NCBI GenBank assembly: GCA_019749805.1
Contig: JAIEPH010000034.1
Span: 1-64,000 of the forward strand
Length of the DNA: 64,000 nt
Direction of reading: 5' to 3'
From: Mycobacteriaceae bacterium
GTDB taxonomy: Bacteria > Actinomycetota > Actinomycetes > Mycobacteriales > Mycobacteriaceae
Position numbers and translations under genes: made by a program
Notes under the pieces: generated by a model
Seen by the model: the letters and a program-made list of their open reading frames with translations, nothing else
Told to the model about the DNA's origin: nothing
Database searches by the model: none
Part shown: positions 33,823-43,599 of the stretch, piece by piece
Numbering within the stretch: position 1 is the first letter of the stretch
Layout of the letters: each line of letters starts with the position of its first letter

Positions 33823-35220
33823 ATGACCAACACCCTGCCGTCGAACGATGGATCCGCACCGCGGCGAAAGCGTAAAGGCAACGAGAGTGCGGTCGGCCTG
33901 CGCAAGCACAAGCGCACCGCGACCGACGTGGCGCTGGCACTGGTCACACCGCTGGTCGGCCAGGAGTTCCTCGACCGCTACAACCTGCGCGAGCCGCTGA
34001 ACGGCGGTCTGAAGTACGGCGTGAAGCAGGTGTTCTCAGTCGCCGGCGCGGCCAGCCGTCAGTTCAAGCGCGCCTCCGGCGCCCAGGGTGGGCCCGCTCG
34101 GCTGAAGAAGAGCGGCTCGGACTACTTCGATCTGACGCCCGACGACGAGCAGAAGATGATCGTCGATACGGTCGGCGAGTTCGCCGAAGAAGTCATGCGT
34201 CCGTCGGCTCGCGATGCCGATGAGACCGCGACCTACCCGCCCGATCTCGTCGCAAAGGCCGCCGAACTCGGCGTCACGGCGATCAACGTCCCCGAAGACT
34301 TCGACGGAATCGCCGCCCATCGGGCAGCGGTCACCAACGTGCTGGTCGCCGAGGCCCTGGCCTACGGCGACATGGGACTCGCGCTGCCGATCCTGGCTCC
34401 CGCAGGCGTCGCCTCGGCTCTCACCAACTGGGGCAGCGCCGACCAGCAGGCGACCTACCTGAAGGAGTTCGCCGGCGAGAACGTGCCGCAGGCATGCGTG
34501 GCGATCTCCGAACCGCGCCCCCTGTTCGATCCGACCGCGCTGAAGACGACGGCGGTTCGCACCCCGAGCGGCTACCGCCTCGACGGCGTCAAGTCACTGG
34601 TGCCCGCCGCCGCGAACGCCGAATTATTCATTGTGGCAGCACAACTCAACGGCAAGCCGGCGCTGTTCATCGTCGAATCGTCGTCGCAAGGTGTATCCGT
34701 CAAGGCGGACCCGAGCATGGGTATCCGGGCCGCGGCTCTCGGACAGGTCGAACTGGCGAACGTCATCGTCCCGTTGTCCGCGCGTCTTGGCGAGGACGGG
34801 GCCGACGATCAGGACTATTCGGAGGCCATCGCGCTGTCCCGCCTCGGCTGGGCGGCGCTTTCGGTCGGCACGGCGCACGCCGTGCTCGACTACGTGGTGC
34901 CATATGTCAAGGAGCGGCACGCATTCGGTGAACCGATCGCGCACCGCCAGGCGGTCGCGTTCATGTGCGCCAACATGGCGATCGAGTTCGACGGTCTGCG
35001 GTTGATCACCTGGCGCGGCGCCGCACGCGCCGACCAGGGTCTGCCGTTCGCCCGGGAAGCGGCGCTGGCCAAGCGACTCGGCGCCGACAAGGGCATGCAG
35101 ATCGGACTCGATGGAGTGCAACTGCTCGGTGGCCACGGCTACACCAAGGAGCACCCGGTCGAACGCTGGTACCGCGATCTGCGGGCGATCGGCGTCGCCG
35201 AGGGCGTTGTTGTCATATAG
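33823..35220 (+). CDS. fadE24: Acyl-CoA dehydrogenase FadE24
   Basis: The 465-aa protein has an extra basic N-terminal region of about 100 residues (RRKRKGNES...) before the dehydrogenase fold (DLTPDDEQKMIVDTVGEFAEE). The C-terminal part shows VGTAHAVLDYVVPYVKERHAFG and LLGGHGYTKEHPVERWYRDLRA. Size, N-terminal extension and the following fadE23 match M. tuberculosis Rv3139, noted in the literature as isoniazid-inducible. It oxidises an acyl-CoA of unknown chain type. The EGGT-type catalytic segment is absent at the C-terminus, while the next gene has FEGTQQIQQ, so the two may form one enzyme. Confidence 0.9.
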   Translation: MTNTLPSNDGSAPRRKRKGNESAVGLRKHKRTATDVALALVTPLVGQEFLDRYNLREPLNGGLKYGVKQVFSVAGAASRQFKRASGAQGGPARLKKSGSDYFDLTPDDEQKMIVDTVGEFAEEVMRPSARDADETATYPPDLVAKAAELGVTAINVPEDFDGIAAHRAAVTNVLVAEALAYGDMGLALPILAPAGVASALTNWGSADQQATYLKEFAGENVPQACVAISEPRPLFDPTALKTTAVRTPSGYRLDGVKSLVPAAANAELFIVAAQLNGKPALFIVESSSQGVSVKADPSMGIRAAALGQVELANVIVPLSARLGEDGADDQDYSEAIALSRLGWAALSVGTAHAVLDYVVPYVKERHAFGEPIAHRQAVAFMCANMAIEFDGLRLITWRGAARADQGLPFAREAALAKRLGADKGMQIGLDGVQLLGGHGYTKEHPVERWYRDLRAIGVAEGVVVI

Positions 35221-35268
35221 CGGAGTAGTCCAACCCGGTAGACATTCCTAGTACTCGAAAGTTGAATC

Positions 35269-36480
35269 ATGGCAATCAATCTGGAACTGCCGAAGAAGCT
35301 CGAAGCAGTGATCGACATGGCACACAACGGTGCCGCCGAGATGCTGCGGCCGATCTCACGTAAATGGGATTTGCGGGAACACGAGTATCCCGTCGAGCTC
35401 GACACGCTGGCCACCCTCTTCGAGGGCATCTCGCAGGCAAACGCCGTGGCCTTCGCGGGCGCTGAGGCATTTGCGGCCGGCGACGCCAAGGACTCCAACC
35501 ACAACGGCGCCAACATGTCGGCTGTGCTCAACGTGATGGAGATCAGTTGGGGCGACGTCGCATTGATGCTTTCGGTGCCGCGCCAAGGTCTCGGCAATGC
35601 GGCGATCTCCAGCGTGGCGACTCGTGAACAGCTCGACAAGCTCGGCAAGGACGTGTGGGCGGCGATGGCGATCACCGAGCCGGGCTTCGGGTCCGACTCA
35701 GCCGCGGTGACGACCACGGCGAAGCTCGACGGCGACGAGTACGTCATCAACGGCGAGAAGATCTATGTCACCGCGGGATCGCGCGCCACCCACATCGTGG
35801 TGTGGGCGACCCTGGACAAGTCGATGGGTCGCGCGGCGATCAAGTCGTTCATCGTGCCGCGCGAACACCCCGGCGTCACCGTCGAGCGCCTCGAGGACAA
35901 GCTCGGTATCAAGGCCTCCGACACGGCCGCCATCCGGTTCGACAACGCGCGCATCCCGAAGGAAAACCTGCTCGGCAGCCCGGATATCCAGGTCGAGAAG
36001 GGCTTCGCCGGCGTCATGGAGACGTTCGACAACACCCGCCCCGTCGTTGCCGCGATGGCCGTCGGCATCGCCCGCGCCGCGCTCGAGGAGCTGCGCAAGA
36101 TTCTCACCGAAGCCGGCGTGGAGATCTCCTACGACAAGCCCTCGCACGCGCAGAGCGCGCCCGCCGCCGAGTTCCTGCGGATGGAGTCCGATTGGGAGTC
36201 GGCGTATCTGCTGATGGTGCGCTCGGCGTGGCAGGCCGACAACAACATCCCGAACTCCAAGGAAGCGTCGATGGGCAAGGCCAAGGCCGGCCGCGTCGCC
36301 AGTGACATCACGCTCAAGGCCGTCGAATTGGCAGGCACTGTCGGCTATTCCGAGCAGACGCTGCTGGAAAAGTGGGCCCGCGACAGCAAGATCCTCGACA
36401 TCTTCGAGGGCACACAGCAGATTCAGCAGCTGGTGGTTGCCCGTCGGCTGCTGGGCCTGTCGTCGTCCGAACTGAAGTAA
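35269..36480 (+). CDS. fadE23: Acyl-CoA dehydrogenase FadE23
   Basis: The 403-aa protein has a complete dehydrogenase fold with AITEPGFGSDSAAVTTTAKL, VINGEKIYVTAGSRA and C-terminal ILDIFEGTQQIQQLVVARRLLG, which includes the usual catalytic Glu region. It begins 48 bases after fadE24, in the same order as Rv3139-Rv3140, and is probably cotranscribed under the tandem operator before fadE24. Confidence 0.92.
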   Translation: MAINLELPKKLEAVIDMAHNGAAEMLRPISRKWDLREHEYPVELDTLATLFEGISQANAVAFAGAEAFAAGDAKDSNHNGANMSAVLNVMEISWGDVALMLSVPRQGLGNAAISSVATREQLDKLGKDVWAAMAITEPGFGSDSAAVTTTAKLDGDEYVINGEKIYVTAGSRATHIVVWATLDKSMGRAAIKSFIVPREHPGVTVERLEDKLGIKASDTAAIRFDNARIPKENLLGSPDIQVEKGFAGVMETFDNTRPVVAAMAVGIARAALEELRKILTEAGVEISYDKPSHAQSAPAAEFLRMESDWESAYLLMVRSAWQADNNIPNSKEASMGKAKAGRVASDITLKAVELAGTVGYSEQTLLEKWARDSKILDIFEGTQQIQQLVVARRLLGLSSSELK

Positions 36481-36536
36481 TCCCTCCCGGCGAGTGTGGG
36501 CTTGATACACGCCTTGGACGCACTATGCGTGCGGGT
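36481..36536. terminator. Intergenic repeat, copy 3, reverse orientation (terminator candidate)
   Basis: Read on the minus strand this begins with TACCCGCACGCATAGTG and ends with CCCACACTCGCCGGGAGGGA. It shares the GGCGTGT...CACTCGC-GGGAGGG core with the repeats at 14591 and 21524. It lies at the 3' ends of the convergent fadE23 and MDR genes. Confidence 0.4.
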
Positions 36537-36566
36537 AATCCACGTTCGGCGCTCCTAGAGACGGCC

Positions 36567-37574
36567 TCAGAATCCGTCGTGCACGACGACGCGCGTACGG
36601 CCGGTGACGCCGCCGCCGATGATTGTGCGCAGAGTGTGCGGCGCTTCGAGTACCGAGACGTCCTTGGTGATACCGCCCAGGTGATGCGGCTTGAGCTCGC
36701 CGGCGAGTTGACGCCACACGTCGCGTCGCGCCCCGATCGGCAGCTGTACCGAGTCGATGCCGGCCAGGGTTACGCCGCGCAGAATGAACGGCATCACCGT
36801 CGTCGGTAGGTCAGCCGACCGGGCGAGACCTGAAATCGCCGCGGTCCCACCGTAATTCAATGTGCTCAACGCGTAGGCCAAGGTGTCGCCGCCCACGCTG
36901 TCGACGACGCCGGCCCACTGCGACTTGCCGAGCGCGCGCACCTTCTCCCCTTCTGCAGGGAGCCGACCGATCACCTGCGTGGCGCCCAGTTCCATCAGCC
37001 AGTCGTGGGCTTCGGCCTTACCGCTCGACGCGACCACCTCGTACCCGAGCCCGGCCAGCAGATCGACGCTGACGCTGCCGACCCCGCCCGTCGCACCGGT
37101 AACCAGGATCGGGCCGTCGGCCGGCTGTACACCCGCCGCGCGAATTGCATTGACGCTCATGGCCGCAGTGAATCCAGCCGTGCCGATAGCCGCGGCCTCG
37201 GCGGTCGTCAACTCGTCGAGCTTCACCAGATAGTCGGCGGGGTAGCGCGCGGTGTCCGCGTAGCCGCCGTGACGACCGGTGCCGATGTCGTAACCGTGGG
37301 CGACGACGCGGTCACCCACGGCGAATTCGGTGGACGAGCTCGAGGTGACCGTTCCGGCGACGTCGATGCCGGGAATCAGCGGGTACGCCCGCGCGACTCC
37401 GCCCTTCGGCGTGATGGCCAGGGCGTCCTTGTAGTTGATCCCCGAGTATTCGACGGCGATCTGCACGTCGCCGTCGGGCAGGAAGGACGCGTCGACGACC
37501 TCGTGCTGCAGCGTGATGGATCCCTCGGCGTCCTGGTGCGCGACCAACGCATTGACTTCAGCCATGGAACTCAT
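36567..37574 (-). CDS. Medium-chain dehydrogenase/reductase, YhdH/AcuI quinone-oxidoreductase type
   Basis: From ATG 37574 (MSSMAEVNALVAHQ) it is 335 aa; starts at 37580 or 37565 are also possible. It has a GroES-like N-terminal domain (VEYSGINYKDALAIT, FAVGDRVVAHGYDIG) and an NADPH-binding Rossmann fold (VTGATGGVGSVSVDLLAGLGYEVVASSG). No zinc ligands are seen. YhdH/AcuI proteins reduce acrylyl-CoA or quinones with NADPH. In M. tuberculosis, fadB4 follows fadE23 but on the same strand, so I do not use that symbol. Confidence 0.85.
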   Translation of the reverse strand: MSSMAEVNALVAHQDAEGSITLQHEVVDASFLPDGDVQIAVEYSGINYKDALAITPKGGVARAYPLIPGIDVAGTVTSSSSTEFAVGDRVVAHGYDIGTGRHGGYADTARYPADYLVKLDELTTAEAAAIGTAGFTAAMSVNAIRAAGVQPADGPILVTGATGGVGSVSVDLLAGLGYEVVASSGKAEAHDWLMELGATQVIGRLPAEGEKVRALGKSQWAGVVDSVGGDTLAYALSTLNYGGTAAISGLARSADLPTTVMPFILRGVTLAGIDSVQLPIGARRDVWRQLAGELKPHHLGGITKDVSVLEAPHTLRTIIGGGVTGRTRVVVHDGF

Positions 37575-37662
37575 TCTCATCTGGGCCCACACCGAAGGTA
37601 GGGGAACGCAAAAGTCCCCGATCACCCGGGCAAGCCGAGTGTCGGGGACCTTGCGATTGACG

Positions 37663-38682
<1,020 letters not shown>

Positions 38683-38914
38683 TCAAGCAATCGTCATCGA
38701 CAGCGCAGCGGATTACTGCGTTGTCGTGCCCGCTCGACTGAGCCCAGTGGCCCATCGGAGCGGACCGAGAAAATTTCAGTTGTCGCGTGTGCAGTAAAAC
38801 ATGTGACCAGCGCGAGGAGAAAGTCCGAACCCCGGCGTCGGCGAGATTCCTGTGAACATTCTGTCTGGTGTCGGTGCCGACGTGACCGGCCATTGGCACC
38901 GTAGGCTTCGGCGT

Positions 38915-39472
38915 ATGGCAAAGGCTCGCGCCACTCGCCTGGCCGTGGAGGACTGGATCCAGGCCGGCTATGACGTCCTTGCCGAAGAAGGCATCAAGTC
39001 GCTGAAGGTTGACCGCTTGTGCACCCGACTCGGCGTGACCAAAGGCAGCTTTTACTGGCATTTCGCCGATATCGCGAGCTATCGCGTCGCGCTGGTCGAC
39101 GCGTGGGGCGCCTCCCGAGACGAGGAACGGCGCCACTTCGGCACGTCGACCGACGTGCCTGCTCGGGAGCGGCTCTCGCAAATGATGACGACGCTGGTTG
39201 ACGCTCGGCATTGGACGCTGGAGCGCGCAATGCGGGAATGGGCCCGAACCGACGAGGGGGTGGCCGCCAGCGTCCGCGCCGCGGACCGGCGTGTCCTGGC
39301 CGCGGTGCGGCAGGCATTTCTCGACTACGGGTTCGATGCCGAGGAGGCCGACCTGCGCGCGACCGCCACGTTTGCGGTCGGAATCGGATTCCTGCATCTG
39401 TCCGGGGCGAAACCCAGCGCCCGCGGAGCCGCGCGGCGAGAACGCTTCCTCGACATCATGCTGGCGCGCTGA
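38915..39472 (+). CDS. TetR-family transcriptional regulator
   Basis: ATG 38915 (MAKARATRLAVEDWIQAG) gives 185 aa; the longer frame to 38852 lacks support. Residues about 10-55 form the TetR HTH (GYDVLAEEGIKSLKVDRLCTRLGVTKGSFYWHFADIASYRV). The C-terminal ligand domain contains a typical RERLSQMMTTLVDARHWTLERA helix pair. It is divergent from the antigen 85 gene and lies upstream of the flavin monooxygenase, whose promoter carries a palindrome that could be its operator. Confidence 0.85.
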   Translation: MAKARATRLAVEDWIQAGYDVLAEEGIKSLKVDRLCTRLGVTKGSFYWHFADIASYRVALVDAWGASRDEERRHFGTSTDVPARERLSQMMTTLVDARHWTLERAMREWARTDEGVAASVRAADRRVLAAVRQAFLDYGFDAEEADLRATATFAVGIGFLHLSGAKPSARGAARRERFLDIMLAR

Positions 39473-39523
39473 CCAGGCCGGCGGGATCTGCCTCGGCGAT
39501 TTGCACTCCGCCCCTCCCCCGAA

Positions 39524-39590
39524 CACGCCCAAATCCGAGTTTTGTAGACGACTACTCGCACTTTCTGTACAAAAGTCCACTTTGGGCGTG
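39524..39590. terminator. Long two-step hairpin downstream of tetR
   Basis: The outer arms CACGCCCAAA (39524-39533) and TTTGGGCGTG (39581-39590) are perfectly complementary over 10 bp. After symmetric 6-base mismatched loops, the inner arms TTTTGTA (39540-39546) and TACAAAA (39568-39574) pair over 7 bp, around a 21-base loop. It may be a terminator for tetR or a small mobile repeat. Confidence 0.5.
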
Positions 39591-39641
39591 GATGGTGCTG
39601 ACGCGCTGACCAGTCCGGCAGGCCGTGACCAGCACAATTCT

Positions 39642-39659
39642 CCATACCAATTAGTATGG
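39642..39659. promoter_or_regulatory. Palindromic operator candidate at the monooxygenase promoter
   Basis: CCATACCAATTAGTATGG has perfect 6-bp arms (CCATAC/GTATGG) and a near-symmetric centre. It ends 13 bases before the ATG at 39673, overlapping the likely -10 (TAGTAT). A repressor bound here would block transcription; the TetR protein at 38915 is the nearest candidate. Confidence 0.55.
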
Positions 39660-39672
39660 TAGCGTCGCCGTC

Positions 39673-40845
39673 ATGACCGCGGTTTCGGCCACCCCGGCCA
39701 TCACCCCCGAGTTTGTCGCCCGGCTGGCCGAACGCGCGCAGGAAGCCGAGCGGATACGCCGCTTACCAGCCGAAACGGTCGCCGACCTCACCGCTTCGGG
39801 CTTTACCGAACTCCTGGTGCCCGCTCGCTTCGGCGGTCAGCAGGCCGAGTGGCCGTCGATCCTCGACCCGGTTCGGCGGATGGCGCACGGCTGTGCGTCG
39901 AGCGCGTGGACGCTTGGCTTCTATGCCCTGCACAACTGGATGCTTGCCCTGTTCGACGAGCGTGCTCAGGAGGAGGCGTTCGCGACGCGCCCGTTCCTCG
40001 CGCCCGCGCCCCTGGCGCCGACGGGCCAAGGGGTGCCGTCCGGTGACGGCATCCGATTGACCGGCCGCTGGTCGTGGGCGACCGGCGTGATGGACGGCAA
40101 CTGGATCATGGTGGGTGCCATCTGCGGCCCCGAGGAGGATCCCGCCGACATCTATCCGGCGTTGGCCCTACTGCCCATCTCCGATGTCCGCATCGAGGAC
40201 GTCTGGCACACCGACGGCATGCGGGCCACCGGATCCAACGACGTGGTCATCACCGATGCGTTTGTCCCCCACCACCGGCTCGTCCGCGTCGCCGACATCT
40301 ATTCCGGCACCGCGCCGGGCGCCGGGCTCCACGACGCCGACACCTACCGGTGGCCGATGGTGCCCGCCCTCTCCCTGTTGGCGGCGATGCCGGCCCTGGG
40401 CAGCGCCGAGCGCGTGATTCAGATCTACGCCGAGCGGCTCGGCGAGCGCATCCTCGCGTACGAAGGCGTCGCGCAGAAGGACAAGCCGCTGGCACAGGCA
40501 CGGCTGGGCGAGGCGCGGGTCCGGCTGCGCGCGCTGCGTGGGCTGCTGGCCGACACCGTCGGAGATATCGAAGCCGTTGTCGCGTCGGGTGACCCGGTGC
40601 CGCGGCCGGTGCGAGCCGAGGCCCGCCTCGCCGCTGCGCACATCGTGCACGAGTCGCGGTCGGTGATCGCCGATCTGCTGGAGGCGTCCGGCGCCAGCGT
40701 TCACTTCGCCGACAATCCGCTGCAGCGGATCAAACGCGACGTCGATGTTCTTGCCGGTCATGTGGTGTTCGACTATGACACCAGTCGCGAACTCGCCGGA
40801 GCGCTCACACTGGGGATGAAGGTCTCGCGCACCGCGATGGTCTAA
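39673..40845 (+). CDS. Class D flavin-dependent monooxygenase (acyl-CoA dehydrogenase fold, HsaA/DszC-like)
   Basis: The 390-aa protein has an acyl-CoA-dehydrogenase-like N-terminus (PAETVADLTASGFTELLVPARFGG), the middle SGDGIRLTGRWSWATGVMDGNW and DVWHTDGMRATGSNDVVI, and the type-2 C-terminal domain (LQRIKRDVDVLAGHVVFDY) typical of group D monooxygenases such as HsaA. These use reduced flavin from a partner reductase to hydroxylate aromatic or sulfur compounds. The small DUF385-type protein 12 bases downstream is in the same unit. The substrate is unknown. Confidence 0.8.
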   Translation: MTAVSATPAITPEFVARLAERAQEAERIRRLPAETVADLTASGFTELLVPARFGGQQAEWPSILDPVRRMAHGCASSAWTLGFYALHNWMLALFDERAQEEAFATRPFLAPAPLAPTGQGVPSGDGIRLTGRWSWATGVMDGNWIMVGAICGPEEDPADIYPALALLPISDVRIEDVWHTDGMRATGSNDVVITDAFVPHHRLVRVADIYSGTAPGAGLHDADTYRWPMVPALSLLAAMPALGSAERVIQIYAERLGERILAYEGVAQKDKPLAQARLGEARVRLRALRGLLADTVGDIEAVVASGDPVPRPVRAEARLAAAHIVHESRSVIADLLEASGASVHFADNPLQRIKRDVDVLAGHVVFDYDTSRELAGALTLGMKVSRTAMV

Positions 40846-40857
40846 CAAAGGGGAATC

Positions 40858-41247
40858 ATGGCCGACGATCTGCGTGATCGGATCACGAAAATCTTCCAGA
40901 AGAACGTCGCCAACCGAATGATGCGGTTGATGCCGTTCCAGACGCTGCTGGAAACCACCGGCCGAAAGACCGGTGAGCCCCGCCGCACGCCGCTGGGTGG
41001 ACGCCGCGAGGGCGACCAGTTCTGGTTCGTCTCGGAATTCGGCGACAAGTCGCAGTACGTCAAGAACATCCAGGCGAATCCGAACGTCCGCGTCCGGATC
41101 AACGGCAAGTGGCATCGCGGCACCGCCCACCTGGTGCCCGACGACGACCCGCACGCACGGCTGCGCTCGCTGCCTCAGTTCAACAGCTTCGGCGTGCGGA
41201 CGTTCGGCACCAACCTGCTGACCATCCGGGTCGACCTCGAGAGTTGA
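40858..41247 (+). CDS. Deazaflavin (F420)-dependent nitroreductase-family protein
   Basis: The 129-aa protein matches the Ddn/FDOR-A split-barrel family: LLETTGRKTGEPRRTPLGG, then FWFVSEFGDKSQYVKNIQANPNVRVRINGKWHRGTA. Members use coenzyme F420H2 to reduce quinones or other electrophiles, and mycobacteria have many. It follows the class D monooxygenase with 12 bases between and an AAAGGGG ribosome-binding site. Confidence 0.85.
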   Translation: MADDLRDRITKIFQKNVANRMMRLMPFQTLLETTGRKTGEPRRTPLGGRREGDQFWFVSEFGDKSQYVKNIQANPNVRVRINGKWHRGTAHLVPDDDPHARLRSLPQFNSFGVRTFGTNLLTIRVDLES

Positions 41248-41271
41248 TCGGGGGGGTTGACCCCAGCCCGA

Positions 41272-41297
41272 AAGTAAAACTAACCTCAGTTTTACTT
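41272..41297. promoter_or_regulatory. Palindrome with 10-bp arms before the catabolic operon
   Basis: AAGTAAAACT (41272-41281) and AGTTTTACTT (41288-41297) are exact reverse complements around the spacer AACCTC. The site ends 29 bases before the operon's first start codon. Length and symmetry fit a TetR dimer site, and the operon encodes its own TetR protein (45709-46320). Confidence 0.65.
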
Positions 41298-41326
41298 CAG
41301 CTTCGCCCATTGTCGATGGAGACGCC

Positions 41327-42418
41327 ATGGAATCCTTTGTTCACCTGCGAAAAGGCCGTACTCCCCGACGCTTGCACGCCGATCTGGATGGGCTGAAAGA
41401 CGACGAACTCGGGCGCGGCGGCTTCACCGGCCGCACGGCGAACATGTATCGCCGCAACGACCCGACGGCGTTCCGCTCGGTCGGCCCGCTGCGGCCGGTC
41501 GACGTGCTGTCTTCGGAGCTCAAACCCAGCGACGCCAGCGACGCCGCCGGCGGCCCACTGCTGATGTTCAGCAATGCCGACTGCCTCGTCATGCTGTCGC
41601 GGCGCTGCGAGCCGATGCCGTTCTTCGTCCGCTACGTCGACGGAGACCTGCTCAGCTTCGTCCACAAGGGTTCGGGTCTGCTGGAGACGGAGTTCGGCCC
41701 GCTGCGCTACCGCGAGGGCGACTGGATTTACATCCCCAAGGCGTGCACCTTCCGCCAGGTGCCCGACGAAGAGTCCACGCTGCTGATGATCCAGGCCACC
41801 GACGAGTTCCGGGTGCCGGCGCCGGGTTACCTGGGACGCCATTTCCCCTTCGACCCGTCGCAAACCGTCATTCCCGAGGCGAGTCCCGTCGACGATGACG
41901 GCCGCGACGAGTATGAGGTCCGGCTTGTTCACGAAGGTGGCCCGACTTCTATTTTCTACCAACATCATCCGCTCGACGTGGAGGGCTGGCGCGGCGACAA
42001 TTTCGCGTTCACTTTCAACATCGAGGACTACAACGTGGTGACGTCGAACAGCGTGCACCTGCCACCCACCGTGCACCTGTTCATGGAGGCCACCGGTGTC
42101 TACGTGATGAACTTCCTGCCCAAGCCCGCCGAAAGCGTGCCGGGCACCGAGCGCACGCCGTGGTATCACCGCAACGTCGACTTCGACGAGATCGCGTTCT
42201 TCCACGGTGGATCGCTGTACGGGATTCCGATGCCGCCCGGCTTGGTTTCCCATGCGCCGCAAGGGGTTCACCACGGCGCACCAGAGAAGGCGCGCGAGCG
42301 GGCCCGCCGCAAGTTCGATGACTACGACAAGGTCGACTGGTCGGTGATCGCCATCGACACCCGACGCAGGCTCATCCCGTCCGACGAAGTACTGGCCAAC
42401 GACCTGGGGCAGCATTGA
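41327..42418 (+). CDS. Homogentisate 1,2-dioxygenase-family cupin protein
   Basis: The 363-aa protein resembles HmgA: MESFVHLRKGRTPRRLHADLDGLKDDELGRGGF at the N-terminus, cupin strands (EFGPLRYREGDWIYIPKACTF), and the C-terminal iron site region (PWYHRNVDFDEIAFFHGGSLYG, then GVHHGAPE), with the His, acidic and His ligands in the expected order. Homogentisate dioxygenase opens an aromatic ring with O2. The protein is shorter than classic HmgA (about 440 aa), and maleylacetoacetate isomerase and fumarylacetoacetase are not neighbours, so the real substrate may differ. It is the first gene of the operon. Confidence 0.75.
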   Translation: MESFVHLRKGRTPRRLHADLDGLKDDELGRGGFTGRTANMYRRNDPTAFRSVGPLRPVDVLSSELKPSDASDAAGGPLLMFSNADCLVMLSRRCEPMPFFVRYVDGDLLSFVHKGSGLLETEFGPLRYREGDWIYIPKACTFRQVPDEESTLLMIQATDEFRVPAPGYLGRHFPFDPSQTVIPEASPVDDDGRDEYEVRLVHEGGPTSIFYQHHPLDVEGWRGDNFAFTFNIEDYNVVTSNSVHLPPTVHLFMEATGVYVMNFLPKPAESVPGTERTPWYHRNVDFDEIAFFHGGSLYGIPMPPGLVSHAPQGVHHGAPEKARERARRKFDDYDKVDWSVIAIDTRRRLIPSDEVLANDLGQH

Positions 42419-43599
42419 TGGCCACCGCCGTGAAGCACGAGTACGACCGAATCCCCTATCTGGTTGCCTACGCCAACAATTCGGGCGTCCGCGACGTATA
42501 CGGCGGCGTCGCCGAGCTCGTCGTGCTGGAAAGTCACTTGCTGCGGCCGAAAGACAAGCCGTCAGATACCGTACTGGTGTTCATGCATCCCATCGGCGGG
42601 GGCGCGTACCTGCCCATGATGAACGCGCTCGCCCGCGCGGGCCACCACGTCATCTACTGCAACAGCCGCTTCCGCGGCACCGACTCCGCGCTGCTGATGG
42701 AGAAGGTGGTCGAGGACCTGGGCGAGTGCATCAAGGACGCCAAGAACCGGCTGGGCTATTCGAAGGTGGTCCTCGCCGGGTGGAGCGGCGGCGGATCGCT
42801 GTCGGTGTTCTATCAGCAGCAGGCTCAGCACCCGACCGTGACGGCCAGCCCCTCCGGCGACGGGCCCGACCTCACCAAGCTCGGCCTGATCCCGGCCGAC
42901 GGCATCATGCTGCTGGCCGCACACGTCAGCCGCCACGGCACGATGACCGAATGGCTGGACGCGTCGATCCTCGACGAGTCCGACCCGTCCAAGCGCGACC
43001 CCGAGTTGGACCTCTACAACCCCGACAACCCGAACCAGCCGCCCTACACCGCCGAGTTCCTCGAGCGCTACCGTGCCGCCCAGATCGCACGCAATCGCCG
43101 AATCACCAAGTGGGTCAAAGACAAACTGGCCGAGTTGAAGGCGCAGGGCCGTCCCGAGGACGAGTTCGCGTTCGTCGTGCACGGCACCATGGCTGACCCG
43201 CGGTGGCTCGACCCCACGGTCGATCCGAACGAACGCACCCCCGGACAGTGCTATCTGGGCGATCCTCAGGTGGTGAACAACAGCCCCGTCGGATTGGCCC
43301 GGTTCTGCACGCTGCGCAGTTGGCTCTCGCAGTGGAGCTACGACGACGCCAACGGTGATGCGGTCAAGTGCGGCCCCGACATCGCGGTCCCCGCGCTGGT
43401 CATCGGAAACATGGCCGATGACGCCTGCACACCCAGCCACACACAGCGCCTGTTCAGCGCGATCGGGCATTCTGACAAGGAGATGTACGAGATCCCCGGC
43501 GCGAACCATTACTACTCAGGACCCGACCAGCGCGGCACGCTGCGCGAGGCTGTCGCCATCTGCACCGACTGGCTACACAGACACGAGTTCTCGACATGA
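42418..43599 (+). CDS. Alpha/beta hydrolase family protein
   Basis: ATG 42418 shares its A with the TGA of the preceding gene. The 393-aa protein has the nucleophile elbow GWSGGGS (about residue 124), an Asp in NMADDACTPSH and His in GANHYYSG, so a catalytic triad is complete. A long cap insert (about 140-290) separates nucleophile and acid. Next to a ring-opening-type dioxygenase it might act as a C-C bond or ester hydrolase; this is inference from context. Confidence 0.8.
   Translation: MATAVKHEYDRIPYLVAYANNSGVRDVYGGVAELVVLESHLLRPKDKPSDTVLVFMHPIGGGAYLPMMNALARAGHHVIYCNSRFRGTDSALLMEKVVEDLGECIKDAKNRLGYSKVVLAGWSGGGSLSVFYQQQAQHPTVTASPSGDGPDLTKLGLIPADGIMLLAAHVSRHGTMTEWLDASILDESDPSKRDPELDLYNPDNPNQPPYTAEFLERYRAAQIARNRRITKWVKDKLAELKAQGRPEDEFAFVVHGTMADPRWLDPTVDPNERTPGQCYLGDPQVVNNSPVGLARFCTLRSWLSQWSYDDANGDAVKCGPDIAVPALVIGNMADDACTPSHTQRLFSAIGHSDKEMYEIPGANHYYSGPDQRGTLREAVAICTDWLHRHEFST

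Noticed and set aside
36567..37574. Naming the MDR gene fadB4
   Set aside because: It sits next to fadE23 as fadB4 does in M. tuberculosis, but it is on the opposite strand and resembles YhdH/AcuI proteins instead.
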